Shown in pieces: positions 1 to 5,790 of a stretch of DNA of 6,006 bases (position 1 is its first letter; every line of letters begins with the position of its first letter). The DNA is from CAZCJU01 sp964562175 (lineage in GTDB: Bacteria > Bacillota > Clostridia > Oscillospirales > CAG-272), in contig CAZLRV010000039.1 of assembly GCA_964562175.1 (NCBI GenBank), positions 1 to 6,006 of the forward strand, given 5' to 3'. The notes beneath the pieces were generated by a model. That model was not told the origin of the DNA and did not search any database. It saw only the letters and a program-made list of their open reading frames with translations. The position numbers and the translations under genes are program-made.

Positions 1-86
<86 letters not shown>

Positions 87-87
87 C

Positions 88-135
88 ATTTGTGTCCGCA
101 GGACACAACATCATTTGACCGAAGGTCAACATCAT
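88..135 (-). repeat. Mini-hairpin repeat array, reverse orientation (two clear units)
   Basis: Two triloop hairpins are separated by constant CATCAT spacers. Unit 1 is TTGTGTCC (90-97), GCA, GGACACAA (101-108), then CATCAT (109-114). Unit 2 is TTGACC (115-120), GAA, GGTCAA (124-129), then CATCAT (130-135). Read on the minus strand they have the same design (stem, triloop, stem, ATGATG) as the array at 1995-2137. Positions 136-180 may hold further decayed units but no clean stem is visible. The function is unknown. Confidence 0.75.
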
Positions 136-189
136 TATGAGCGTAGCGAATACATCGTATTTCATTCAAGCGGACACACATGAACGAGC

Positions 190-210
190 TTGCGCTTTGC
201 ACAAATGATG
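190..210 (+). repeat. Isolated mini-hairpin repeat unit, forward orientation
   Basis: TTGCGC (190-195), TTT, GCACAA (199-204) and ATGATG (205-210) match the unit design of the 1995-2137 array, with one mismatched stem pair. Its orientation is opposite to the units at 88-135. The remaining sequence between here and the intron at 322 shows no gene. The only structure seen there is the 14-bp palindrome CCTTGAATTCAAGG at 302-315. Confidence 0.55.
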
Positions 211-579
211 AGATAATTAACATCATCGATCTGGGCTTTTGCCAACGACGTTGTGCTTTGTGCGAACGAAAGGCAACAATTTTGCATTCTAACATAAAAG
301 TCCTTGAATTCAAGGGCGTTCGTGTTTGGTATGAAGAGCATACCAATGCTCTGTGGTGAAAGTCCACCGAGGCGTAGTTACCGACGAACTCGAAAGCGAC
401 TTGCAAGTTTCACATCGTAAGGTGTGGGAGATAAGAAGCAATCGCAAGATCGAAGCCTGACGGACAGAAACCCGATAAAAAGGCGTATTAAGCGGATCAG
501 TCACGAAGTCCAAAGGTGACCGTAACCTTAATGCGTAAATCGGGCAGGTAGATGAGGAAAGAGTCGTGAGGTCTCATAG

Positions 580-810
580 GTGCGAAGGCTCAATGAAACA
601 AAAACTCAAAAGTATAGAAGAGTGTATGAGAAGAATAATGAGAATAATCATTTGGAAATAGTGGAAAGTGCTAAAGAAAAGAGCGTGGGGATTAACGAAA
701 CTCGGAATAAATCTGTGGCAAGCAAAACTGACGACAGGATTTGGGTAAGCGAGCAAAATACCTACCGAAAAAGAAAGCAATATTCAAAGAAACAACTAAT
801 CGAGGCTTAA
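580..810 (+). pseudogene. 76-codon open frame in intron domain IV, possible remnant of intron-encoded protein N-terminus
   Basis: The frame opens with GTG at 580, just after the domain I-III-like structures, and closes with TAA at 808-810. The predicted protein is very charged (rich in Lys, Arg, Glu, Asn) and contains the segment INETRNKS at about residues 39-46. That segment, and the position, resemble the low-complexity start of some intron-encoded reverse transcriptases, but I cannot identify it firmly. No reverse transcriptase motif such as YADD and no maturase or endonuclease domain follows. Between the stop and domain V only about 50 nt of AT-rich sequence remain. It may equally be non-coding A-rich filler of domain IV. 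Confidence 0.3.
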
Positions 811-860
811 TCAGTCTTTCGGATTATTATGCTAAAGTGCATATTTAATTTTGAATTGAA

Positions 861-922
861 CCGCCGTGTGCCGAACGACACGCACGGTGGCGTGAGAGTC
901 GATTTGTTTCGCACCGCTCGAT
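861..922 (+). ncRNA. Group II intron domain V and short domain VI (first intron)
   Basis: Domain V: CCGCCGT (861-867) pairs with ACGGTGG (884-890), including one G-U pair. GTG (868-870) pairs with CAC (879-881). C872-G877 closes a GAAC loop (873-876), and GC (882-883) forms the two-base bulge. The catalytic triad position reads CGC, a known alternative to AGC. Downstream, GAG (894-896) can pair with CTC (917-919) to close a short domain VI. The base just before CTC is G916 where related ends carry the bulged A, so branching competence is doubtful. Confidence 0.75.
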
Positions 923-977
923 AATATTCAACAATAGGTACAAAAATCACCCAAAGGGAAACAAATACATTCGGTTG

Positions 978-986
978 TGGTATAAT
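978..986 (+). promoter_or_regulatory. Extended -10 promoter upstream of the XRE pseudogene
   Basis: TGG followed by TATAAT (981-986) is a perfect extended -10 element (TGnTATAAT). No good -35 box lies 16-18 bp upstream, which is usual for extended -10 promoters. The predicted start of transcription is near 993, about 25 nt before the ATG at 1018. The Shine-Dalgarno-like GAGAAAGG at 997-1004 is rather far (13 nt) from that ATG. Confidence 0.65.
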
Positions 987-1017
987 AAATGTACAAGAGA
1001 AAGGTTAGGTACTTATT

Positions 1018-1365
1018 ATGACTGAAATAGGCAAATTGTTGAAAAAACTACGTGTAGAAAACGAATAGGTGCTATTGAATATGGCGCAAAAGCTTGACGT
1101 CGCACCGTCATTTCTTTCTGCTATTGAACTTGGAAAAAAGAAAATGCCATACGAGTGGAATTTGAAAATCCGTTCTGCGTATTCTTTAACACCCAAGCAA
1201 GAAGACGAGTTGGATGAAGTCGTATCGCAGTCGGAAAAAGCGGTAATACTTGATTTTGAAGAAGCTTCTCCTGCCGCTAAAAAGCCGGCTGTTTCGTTTC
1301 GTTGTGCCAAAAGGCAATTACAAGCCATTGCAAGTGAACAAAAAAAGCATCCGATATCAATTTGA
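1018..1365 (+). pseudogene. XRE-family helix-turn-helix regulator, broken by an in-frame TAG
   Basis: Starting from ATG 1018, the frame reads MTEIGKLLKKLRVENE, then TAG at 1066-1068. It continues in the same frame through a further 98 codons to TGA at 1363-1365. Joined across the stop, the product is about 115 residues. It has a clear N-terminal helix-turn-helix (MAQKLDVAPSFLSAIELGKKKMP), then a helical segment (SLTPKQEDELDEVVSQSEKA) and a tail FEEASPAAKKPAVSF. That layout is typical of a small XRE regulator family common in Clostridia and their mobile elements. The amber codon sits where Gln or Glu would be expected, so one substitution (for example CAG to TAG) explains it. The last 20 or so residues look unlike the family's usual end, so a second frameshift is possible. 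The GTG directly after the stop (1069) could restart translation but would lose the first helix. A non-functional relic is most likely; amber readthrough is not excluded. Confidence 0.75.
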
Positions 1366-1736
1366 TTCGAAAGCCTAATGAAAGAAAATATCATAAAGGA
1401 AAAGCACGCAGTCAGTTGCTGCAACAACAGACCATGTGCCTTAAAATGTGAAGATTACTCTTCAATTGCATATATAGTATATCACATTTTCTCCTTTATG
1501 TCAAGATATTTTTGACGGCAACCAAAGGTTGACTTTTATGAAAGGGGGTACTGTGATGTAGTCTTTGTCTCACGTCCTGAAAATCAGGGCATCGTAACCG
1601 ATTATGCGCGGCTATTATGCAATGTTGGCAAAATAATCACCATCAAAAATTGTGTGCTTCGGTACGCCGTTTCCCGAAATGAAAGGCAACATTGTGTCGG
1701 TCGATTGCAGAGCATCAAGAAAGGTGGTGCGTTAAT
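1366..1736. other. Stretch without an identifiable gene between the XRE relic and the small phage-like ORF
   Basis: Apart from the minus-strand promoter at 1476-1504, no gene can be supported. Two small triloop hairpins lie close together: CAACC-AAA-GGTTG (1519-1531) and CCTGA-AAA-TCAGG (1576-1588). A frame from about 1530 to 1815 (beginning near DVVFVSRPENQGIVTDYARLL) stays open for some 90 codons on the plus strand. It lacks a start codon and ribosome binding site and overlaps the better supported ORF at 1737, so it is either a decayed gene or chance. Confidence 0.4.
1476..1504 (-). promoter_or_regulatory. Consensus sigma-A promoter on the minus strand, inside a 9-bp inverted repeat
   Basis: On the minus strand TTGACA (1504-1499) and TATACT (1481-1476) are separated by exactly 17 bp, so the promoter is near perfect. 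Transcription would start near 1469 and run antisense into the XRE pseudogene. AAAATGTGA (1443-1451) and TCACATTTT (1482-1490) form a 9-bp inverted repeat: one arm lies in the -35/-10 spacer and the other just downstream of the start, as in an operator pair. GAAGA/TCTTC (1451-1455 with 1460-1464) could fold at the RNA 5' end. No convincing minus-strand gene follows, so the original target has probably been lost. Confidence 0.65.
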
Positions 1737-1889
1737 ATGGGTGGTCGCGGAACATTTGCAAGCGAAAATCAAGTGGCGTATAAATATAATACAGTGGGAT
1801 ATATTGAAGGGGTAAAAATTTTGCAAGGAAAAGACTTGCACGCAGGGGATATTACGATATATCCGAAGCGTACAAGTCTATGCACTTAA
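1737..1889 (+). CDS. Small phage-like hypothetical protein (50 aa), probably truncated
   Basis: ATG 1737 is preceded by AAGGTGG at 1721-1727 with 9-nt spacing, a good ribosome binding site, which favours this start over the in-frame GTG at 1692. The product begins MGGRGTFASEN and contains YNTVGYIEGVKILQG. A GGRG start followed by an aromatic-rich 'TVG-IDGVKVL' strand reminds me of small hypothetical proteins from Firmicutes prophages and conjugative elements, but this is memory of a pattern and no function can be named. There is no signal peptide or membrane segment. The frame ends only about 8 bp before the domain V helix of the second group II intron. This suggests that the 3' part of the original gene was replaced by intron sequence and that the last 10 or so residues (DITIYPKRTSLCT) may be intron-derived. 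Confidence 0.4.
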   Translation: MGGRGTFASENQVAYKYNTVGYIEGVKILQGKDLHAGDITIYPKRTSLCT

Positions 1890-1972
1890 TATGATTACCG
1901 CCGTGTACAGAATCGTACGTACGGTGGTGTGAGAGGTCGGCTACTCAAGTAATGGGTAACCTCTTACTCGAC
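1890..1972 (+). mobile_element. 3' end (domains V and VI) of a second group II intron; 5' part not found
   Basis: Domain V: CCGCCGT (1898-1904) pairs with ACGGTGG (1921-1927), GTAC (1905-1908) with GTAC (1915-1918), the loop is GAAT (1910-1913) and the two-base bulge is GT (1919-1920). Domain VI: GGCTACTC (1939-1946) pairs with GGGTAACC (1954-1961) with one mismatch, and GAG (1931-1933) with CTC (1967-1969). A1966 sits unpaired 7 nt from the proposed 3' end GAC (1972), the expected branch-point position. It matches 23 of 30 domain V bases of the first intron, and the A-T to G-C change at pair 10/19 is compensatory, so both are genuine but distinct introns. No domain I-III structure is visible in 1500-1890, so this copy is 5'-truncated. 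The left limit given is nominal. Confidence 0.75.
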
Positions 1973-1977
1973 TGTGC

Positions 1978-2137
1978 CGCAAAGCGAAATGGTGTTGCGC
2001 TTTGCGCAAATGATGTTGCCTACGGCAAATGATGTTGTGCTTCGCACAAATGATGTTGCACTTCGCACAAATGATGTTGCCTGCGGCAAATGATGTTGCG
2101 CTTTGCGCAAATGATGTGATACTTCACATCATTGATG
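1978..2137 (+). repeat. Array of seven ATGATG-spaced mini-hairpins, plus one decayed unit
   Basis: Each unit is a 5-6 bp inverted stem with a 3-nt loop followed by ATGATG. The stems and loops are: TTGCGC-TTT-GCGCAA (1995-2009), TTGCC-TAC-GGCAA (2016-2028), TTGTGC-TTC-GCACAA (2035-2049), TTGCAC-TTC-GCACAA (2056-2070, one mismatch), TTGCC-TGC-GGCAA (2077-2089), TTGCGC-TTT-GCGCAA (2096-2110), then a divergent last unit (2117-2131). The last unit extends into a perfect 9-bp stem, ATGATGTGA/TCACATCAT (2111-2119 with 2124-2132). CGC-AAA-GCG at 1978-1986 looks like a decayed first unit. Stem bases differ between units while pairing is kept. The array starts 5 bp after the intron end and stops 19 bp before the stop codon of the minus-strand gene. 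Confidence 0.9.
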
Positions 2138-2155
2138 TGGACCCGCCCCAATGAT

Positions 2156-5100
2156 TTATTTTTTGATGATCTTCATCAAAGCGATGCCGTCGTCTACCGT
2201 TATCTTGCCGTCACCGTTTAAGTCTGCGGCGGTCGTATCGATCTTATCGGTCTTGTTTGCCATATATGCATCAAGCATAATCAGGTCGGCAATCGTAACC
2301 TTGCCGTTGCCGTCTACATCGCCCTTTACGCCCGTGCCTGTATAGAGTGTTACGGGTGTGGTAACGAGTGTGTATTTGCTGCCCGACTGCATTGTTTGCG
2401 TATACTCAACGGCGTATGTTACCTTACCGAGTGACTTAACCGTTATCTTATTACCCGATACGGTCGCTATATCGCCGCCCTCAAGTATTATTATTCTTGA
2501 ATTTGCGTTTGTTCCCACATCGGTCGTTTTTCTGTTGTAAAGCGTAAGGTATGCACTCGGAGTATGTGTTTCTCCGATCTTCAAATTATACGTTGCTTTC
2601 GTTACTTTAAGTGTCTTACCGTAGTTTTCAAAGTAATCACAGCAGTTTGTTGTAAGTCCGTCCGCACCGTAGAGGAGATAATTGTCGGAATCCGAGTTAT
2701 CAGCATACGTCCACGGCCAGCTCGTCAGACCTCTCATATTGGCAGCCGCCAAAAATCCGGCTGTATGACCGGGATATTGAGGGTTATACGTTGAGCCGAG
2801 CGACTGAACCGTGTTAAGCACGTTCTTGACCTGCGCCTCACTCGTTCCGCCTGTTGCTATATTGCTTGTCAGATATCCGAGCGACATTTCCGGCCATACC
2901 TCTTTCATAGTTTGGCAGGCACCTGTATGACCGAATGCTATTACGGAGACTTGATCCGTCATTCCGTACTGCTCGGTGAGCTGTTTAAGATATGTGATTA
3001 TTTCTTTCTTATACGATTTTATCTCTACGAATATCCTTACGTCCTTGCCCTTAAACTCTTGATAGTATTCTTCAAGTGTTGGTATGGTTACATTGGGATA
3101 ATTGCTGAAATTATTCTTCGGAACGAGCGTTTTCAGCTCTGCCAACGTATGCTCCTCTACATTCCAAGAGGTGCCGCACGTTCTCGATGTATTTGCATCG
3201 TGCATTATAACTATTTTGTTATCGGTGGTAAGATATATATCCACCTCGATGCAATCCGCACCCTTGCTGTATGCAAGCTTTGCACTTTCAAGCGTGTTTT
3301 CGGGTGCCTTTGACGGCAGACCTCTGTGTCCGATATTGAGCGGAGCGCGAGTCAGCACATTGCTTCCCATATAATTTTTCGTAACATTGTAAAGCAGCTG
3401 TGTGTTGTCGCTGATAACGCCGAACGTGCCTCGTGCTATAAGGTCGAATGCTCTGGTAACCGAATTGAGCGAGCCGGTATCATTGAAAAGCCATGTTGTC
3501 ATTATCATATCCTGCAGACACTTTATAACATTGAAGTTTGTACAGCAAGCGGGAAGAACAACTATGGAAGCCCATGCGTTCGTTGCCTTTGTGCGTATGC
3601 TCAGGCAAGCCTCTTTACTGAGTATCGGCTTTCCCTTGTACTCGCTTGTGAGATCAAGCACACGTCTTGCTATTGTATATCTGTCCTTTACAAATGTCAA
3701 TACCTCTGTCGAATCGCTCATTATGAATACATCGGATATCTTGAAGGTCTCAAGATATTGACATATCGCCTCGGCACACTCTTTGTTCTTTGCATAGAAC
3801 GTGGGCATTATTTTGCCGCCGAGTGCAACTCTTATCTCTTCCATGTTGCAGAATTGAGTTGAGAGGGATGAATCCGTGCAAGCGTATTGTTTTTCGTTTA
3901 TGTAGAAAATTGCATTTGCGGGCTTGATGCTTGCGTTCTTTACGGAGTTGAGCTTGTCCTTGCTCGTTACATATTCACTGAAGCATATACCGCCCACAAC
4001 GTCTGTCTTGGGCTGTGCTATGGTAACATAGGGAGTATCGGGAATCGAGCTTGCATTGAGCGTTACGGTTACCTTGTTGACCTTTATTGTTGAGTTGTTT
4101 GCAATAAAACCGATACCGCCCGTGTTGTAATCCGCCATCGAATCCGAGGCTATAACGCAATAGTTGTTAATGTATTCTTTTACGTTTGAGCCGCACGTTT
4201 TTATTGTAAATGTATAATCCGTGCCGAGCGTTAAAGCACTTGTATACGACGAGGTATTGAACACACTCCATGCGTTGCTTTCGTTTCTCTTTGCAAATTC
4301 AACACCGTTTGCGGCGGAAGCGTTTTGTCTGAAGCACATATGATAAAACGGATAGTTACCGTTTTGAGTTCTGAACGTGATACTGCCCCAACGTGATGTG
4401 TCGGAAGTGTTGTTTATGGAAGCAACAGCGGTGATTTTATAATCACCGAACGAATCGAGATACGAGGGCAAAAGCACACGGGTCATATCCGTGCCGGTGC
4501 CGTTTACCACAAGATATCCGCCCGAAACATAGATCTTACTGCTATCGCCGTTGACTATTCTGTAATCCGACGGCAAGGAGGATGAAAAATCGTTTGAGTG
4601 AAGCACAAATTCATAGTTGTCCGTACCTCTTACAACAGCCTTGATCTTTTTGGAGAACTGTCCGTAAGAAACGGTCATATCGTAAATACCCGTTGCCGTA
4701 GCGGTTATTTTGCCGTTGCTGACTTTAATTGCCGAGCTTGAAGAAGTGAAGGTGCATTCACTGCCCGTATAGCATACGTTATTGAAATAAACATCGGTAT
4801 TGTCAAGGTGATGCTCTACGTTTGCAATAAGCGGTAACGCCGGTGAGGTATCCGTAATGTATGTTACTCTATCCGAATCCGCGTTTTTGGTAAGCTCCGT
4901 GGCGTTCAAGGCTCTTGAATAAACTCTCACGCCCCTGAACTCCGTCTTGTTGGCCTTTTCAGACGCAACAGTGCCTATCTCTATAAGTCCCGCAGATTGA
5001 ACGGTCATCGTGGGCACTTCACTGCTGACAAGCACACCGTCAATGTAAAGTCTGATAAACGAATTTAAGGAGAAGGTAACGGCAAGCGTGTGATACTGTG

Positions 5101-5590
5101 CCGAATCGATACCGTAAGTCTTGCCCGGTCTGGGATTGGTATTCGCTTTGAGTTGAAGTATATCCGTGTCGGTTCTCAAAAACAGAGCAAAATTGTCGTT
5201 GTTCGTAGAGTTGATAAAAGTGGTAAATGACGAGCCTGTTTCATATATCTCGCCTATTCCCACCTCGACCGTAAATTCATTTGAGTTTACAGCCGAAAGC
5301 ACGGAATTGCTTAGCGTAAAGGATTCGCGATCGATTACGAAGCCGTGCTTTGTAAAGTAGGAATTTGTCTTTTTTGACAGATCCAGATCGTTACCGTTTC
5401 CGCTCAGATCCTGCCAAACATTCGAATAAATATCGTGTCCGTCGGCTTTGTTTAACGAGCCGTCGTAGCGTGCGACAAGACCGCTTTCAACGTATTTTCC
5501 GTCCGATAGTGCCTCTATCCTCGGAAAAGAGCTGACAAAAGCCGTCATTATCATGCAACAACACAATATTGACGTAATAATTTTTTTCAT
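2156..5590 (-). CDS. Secreted multidomain glycerophosphodiester phosphodiesterase with C-terminal type I dockerin
   Basis: The protein has 1144 residues. It begins with a signal peptide (MKKIITSILCCC..., about 1-28). Residues about 30-240 form a LamG/concanavalin-like domain (GLVARYDG, WQDLSGNGNDLDL, LYIDGVLV, FRGVRVYSRALNATEL). About 250-322 is Ig-like, and about 325-512 is a second jelly-roll-like module. Residues about 555-740 resemble the later half of a GDPD barrel (DVFIMSDSTEVL, TTWLFND, GTFGVISDN) without catalytic residues. The true GDPD domain spans about 750-985: H755-R756-G757, APENT (762-766), E782 and D784, H797-D798 and E856-K858. These match the family's metal-binding and catalytic His/Glu/Asp set, so hydrolysis of glycerophosphodiesters to glycerol-3-phosphate plus an alcohol is expected outside the cell. 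About 990-1083 is Ig-like. Two calcium loops, D1091-D1102 and D1123-D1134, define a type I dockerin that should bind a cohesin on a scaffoldin. The natural substrate (lipid head groups, teichoic acid or deacylated lipids) is not shown. The start ATG 5588-5590 is followed at once by the signal peptide and has a ribosome binding site just upstream (5598-5610). Confidence 0.93.
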   Translation of the reverse strand: MKKIITSILCCCMIMTAFVSSFPRIEALSDGKYVESGLVARYDGSLNKADGHDIYSNVWQDLSGNGNDLDLSKKTNSYFTKHGFVIDRESFTLSNSVLSAVNSNEFTVEVGIGEIYETGSSFTTFINSTNNDNFALFLRTDTDILQLKANTNPRPGKTYGIDSAQYHTLAVTFSLNSFIRLYIDGVLVSSEVPTMTVQSAGLIEIGTVASEKANKTEFRGVRVYSRALNATELTKNADSDRVTYITDTSPALPLIANVEHHLDNTDVYFNNVCYTGSECTFTSSSSAIKVSNGKITATATGIYDMTVSYGQFSKKIKAVVRGTDNYEFVLHSNDFSSSLPSDYRIVNGDSSKIYVSGGYLVVNGTGTDMTRVLLPSYLDSFGDYKITAVASINNTSDTSRWGSITFRTQNGNYPFYHMCFRQNASAANGVEFAKRNESNAWSVFNTSSYTSALTLGTDYTFTIKTCGSNVKEYINNYCVIASDSMADYNTGGIGFIANNSTIKVNKVTVTLNASSIPDTPYVTIAQPKTDVVGGICFSEYVTSKDKLNSVKNASIKPANAIFYINEKQYACTDSSLSTQFCNMEEIRVALGGKIMPTFYAKNKECAEAICQYLETFKISDVFIMSDSTEVLTFVKDRYTIARRVLDLTSEYKGKPILSKEACLSIRTKATNAWASIVVLPACCTNFNVIKCLQDMIMTTWLFNDTGSLNSVTRAFDLIARGTFGVISDNTQLLYNVTKNYMGSNVLTRAPLNIGHRGLPSKAPENTLESAKLAYSKGADCIEVDIYLTTDNKIVIMHDANTSRTCGTSWNVEEHTLAELKTLVPKNNFSNYPNVTIPTLEEYYQEFKGKDVRIFVEIKSYKKEIITYLKQLTEQYGMTDQVSVIAFGHTGACQTMKEVWPEMSLGYLTSNIATGGTSEAQVKNVLNTVQSLGSTYNPQYPGHTAGFLAAANMRGLTSWPWTYADNSDSDNYLLYGADGLTTNCCDYFENYGKTLKVTKATYNLKIGETHTPSAYLTLYNRKTTDVGTNANSRIIILEGGDIATVSGNKITVKSLGKVTYAVEYTQTMQSGSKYTLVTTPVTLYTGTGVKGDVDGNGKVTIADLIMLDAYMANKTDKIDTTAADLNGDGKITVDDGIALMKIIKK

Positions 5591-5597
5591 ATTATTA

Positions 5598-5650
5598 CCC
5601 GCCCTTTCTTAATCTCACTATATAATAACATATTCAAATTGCAATTTCAA
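5598..5650 (-). promoter_or_regulatory. Promoter and ribosome binding site of the GDPD-dockerin gene
   Basis: On the minus strand TTGAAA (5650-5645), a 17-bp spacer and TATTAT (5627-5622) form a good sigma-A promoter with a predicted start near 5614. The ribosome binding site is within AAGAAAGGGCGGG (5610-5598), upstream of the ATG ending at 5588. The leader is thus about 24 nt, leaving no room for a riboswitch. Confidence 0.7.
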
Positions 5651-5659
5651 CCTTTTTTT

Positions 5660-5689
5660 AAATTTTTTTGGGTCAATACAAAAAAATTT
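5660..5689. promoter_or_regulatory. 11-bp A/T inverted repeat upstream of the GDPD promoter
   Basis: AAATTTTTTTG (5660-5670) is exactly repeated in inverse as CAAAAAAATTT (5679-5689) around an 8-bp centre. It lies about 10 bp upstream of the -35 box of the minus-strand promoter. It could be an UP element, a curved-DNA block or a regulator site. A terminator is less likely because the stem has one G-C pair. Confidence 0.5.
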
Positions 5690-5690
5690 T

Positions 5691-5790
5691 AATTTATCGC
5701 TCAATATATTTTGCTTCGCTTTCTCCGAATATCTGCGATCTCTGTCAAAATCGCCATACGCTCAAAGGAGCTTGCACGCCCGAGGCATGA
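5691..5790. other. Short non-coding stretch upstream of the MerR-like fragment
   Basis: No intact gene is visible. AAAGGAG at 5764-5770 looks like a ribosome binding site, but the nearest ATG (5787) is about 16 nt away, and the 41-codon frame it opens (5787-5912) has no recognisable content. The sequence is probably a decayed gene boundary. Confidence 0.35.

Larger units (their letters stand above)
322..922 (+). mobile_element. Compact group II intron lacking a reverse transcriptase (about 601 nt)
   Basis: Seen: the proposed 5' end GTGTTT resembles the GUGYG start of group II introns. It is followed by nested domain I-like stems: GGTATG/CATACC (328-333 with 339-344); CACATC/GGTGTG capped by a GTAA tetraloop (411-426); ATC/GAT capped by GCAA (441-450); CCCGAT/ATCGGG (471-476 with 539-544); a 10-pair stem with two G-U pairs (483-492 with 527-536); and GTCAC/GTGAC (500-504 with 516-520). 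A domain V-like hairpin lies at 861-890, and CTCGAT (917-922) resembles the usual 3' end of these introns. Known: mobile group II introns normally carry a reverse transcriptase/maturase of roughly 400-600 codons in domain IV. Here domain IV is only about 270 nt, so any movement or protein-assisted splicing would need a maturase from elsewhere. Domain I is also short and the domain VI branch-point adenosine is unclear, so this could be an internally deleted, inactive copy. The ends are inferred from motifs only. Confidence 0.7.

Noticed and set aside
311..600. EBS1-IBS1 pairing to fix the first intron's 5' splice site
   Set aside because: The last exon bases before 322 (GGCGTTC) have no clear complement in 322-600, so the 5' boundary rests only on the GTGTTT motif and the stems that follow.
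1005..1427. 140-codon minus-strand frame opposite the XRE relic, downstream of the minus-strand promoter
   Set aside because: Its product is Ser/Phe/Cys-rich and mirrors the XRE coding strand; no ribosome binding site or domain is visible. The plus-strand frame has a clear helix-turn-helix.
1978..2137. CRISPR array
   Set aside because: The constant part is only 6 bp, the variable parts are self-complementary 13-15 bp hairpins, and no cas gene is present.
2564..3862. Plus-strand open frames of 76-178 codons inside the large minus-strand gene
   Set aside because: They lie opposite a continuous 1144-codon frame with recognisable domains, lack good ribosome binding sites, and have low-complexity Cys/Tyr/Ile-rich products typical of antisense reading.
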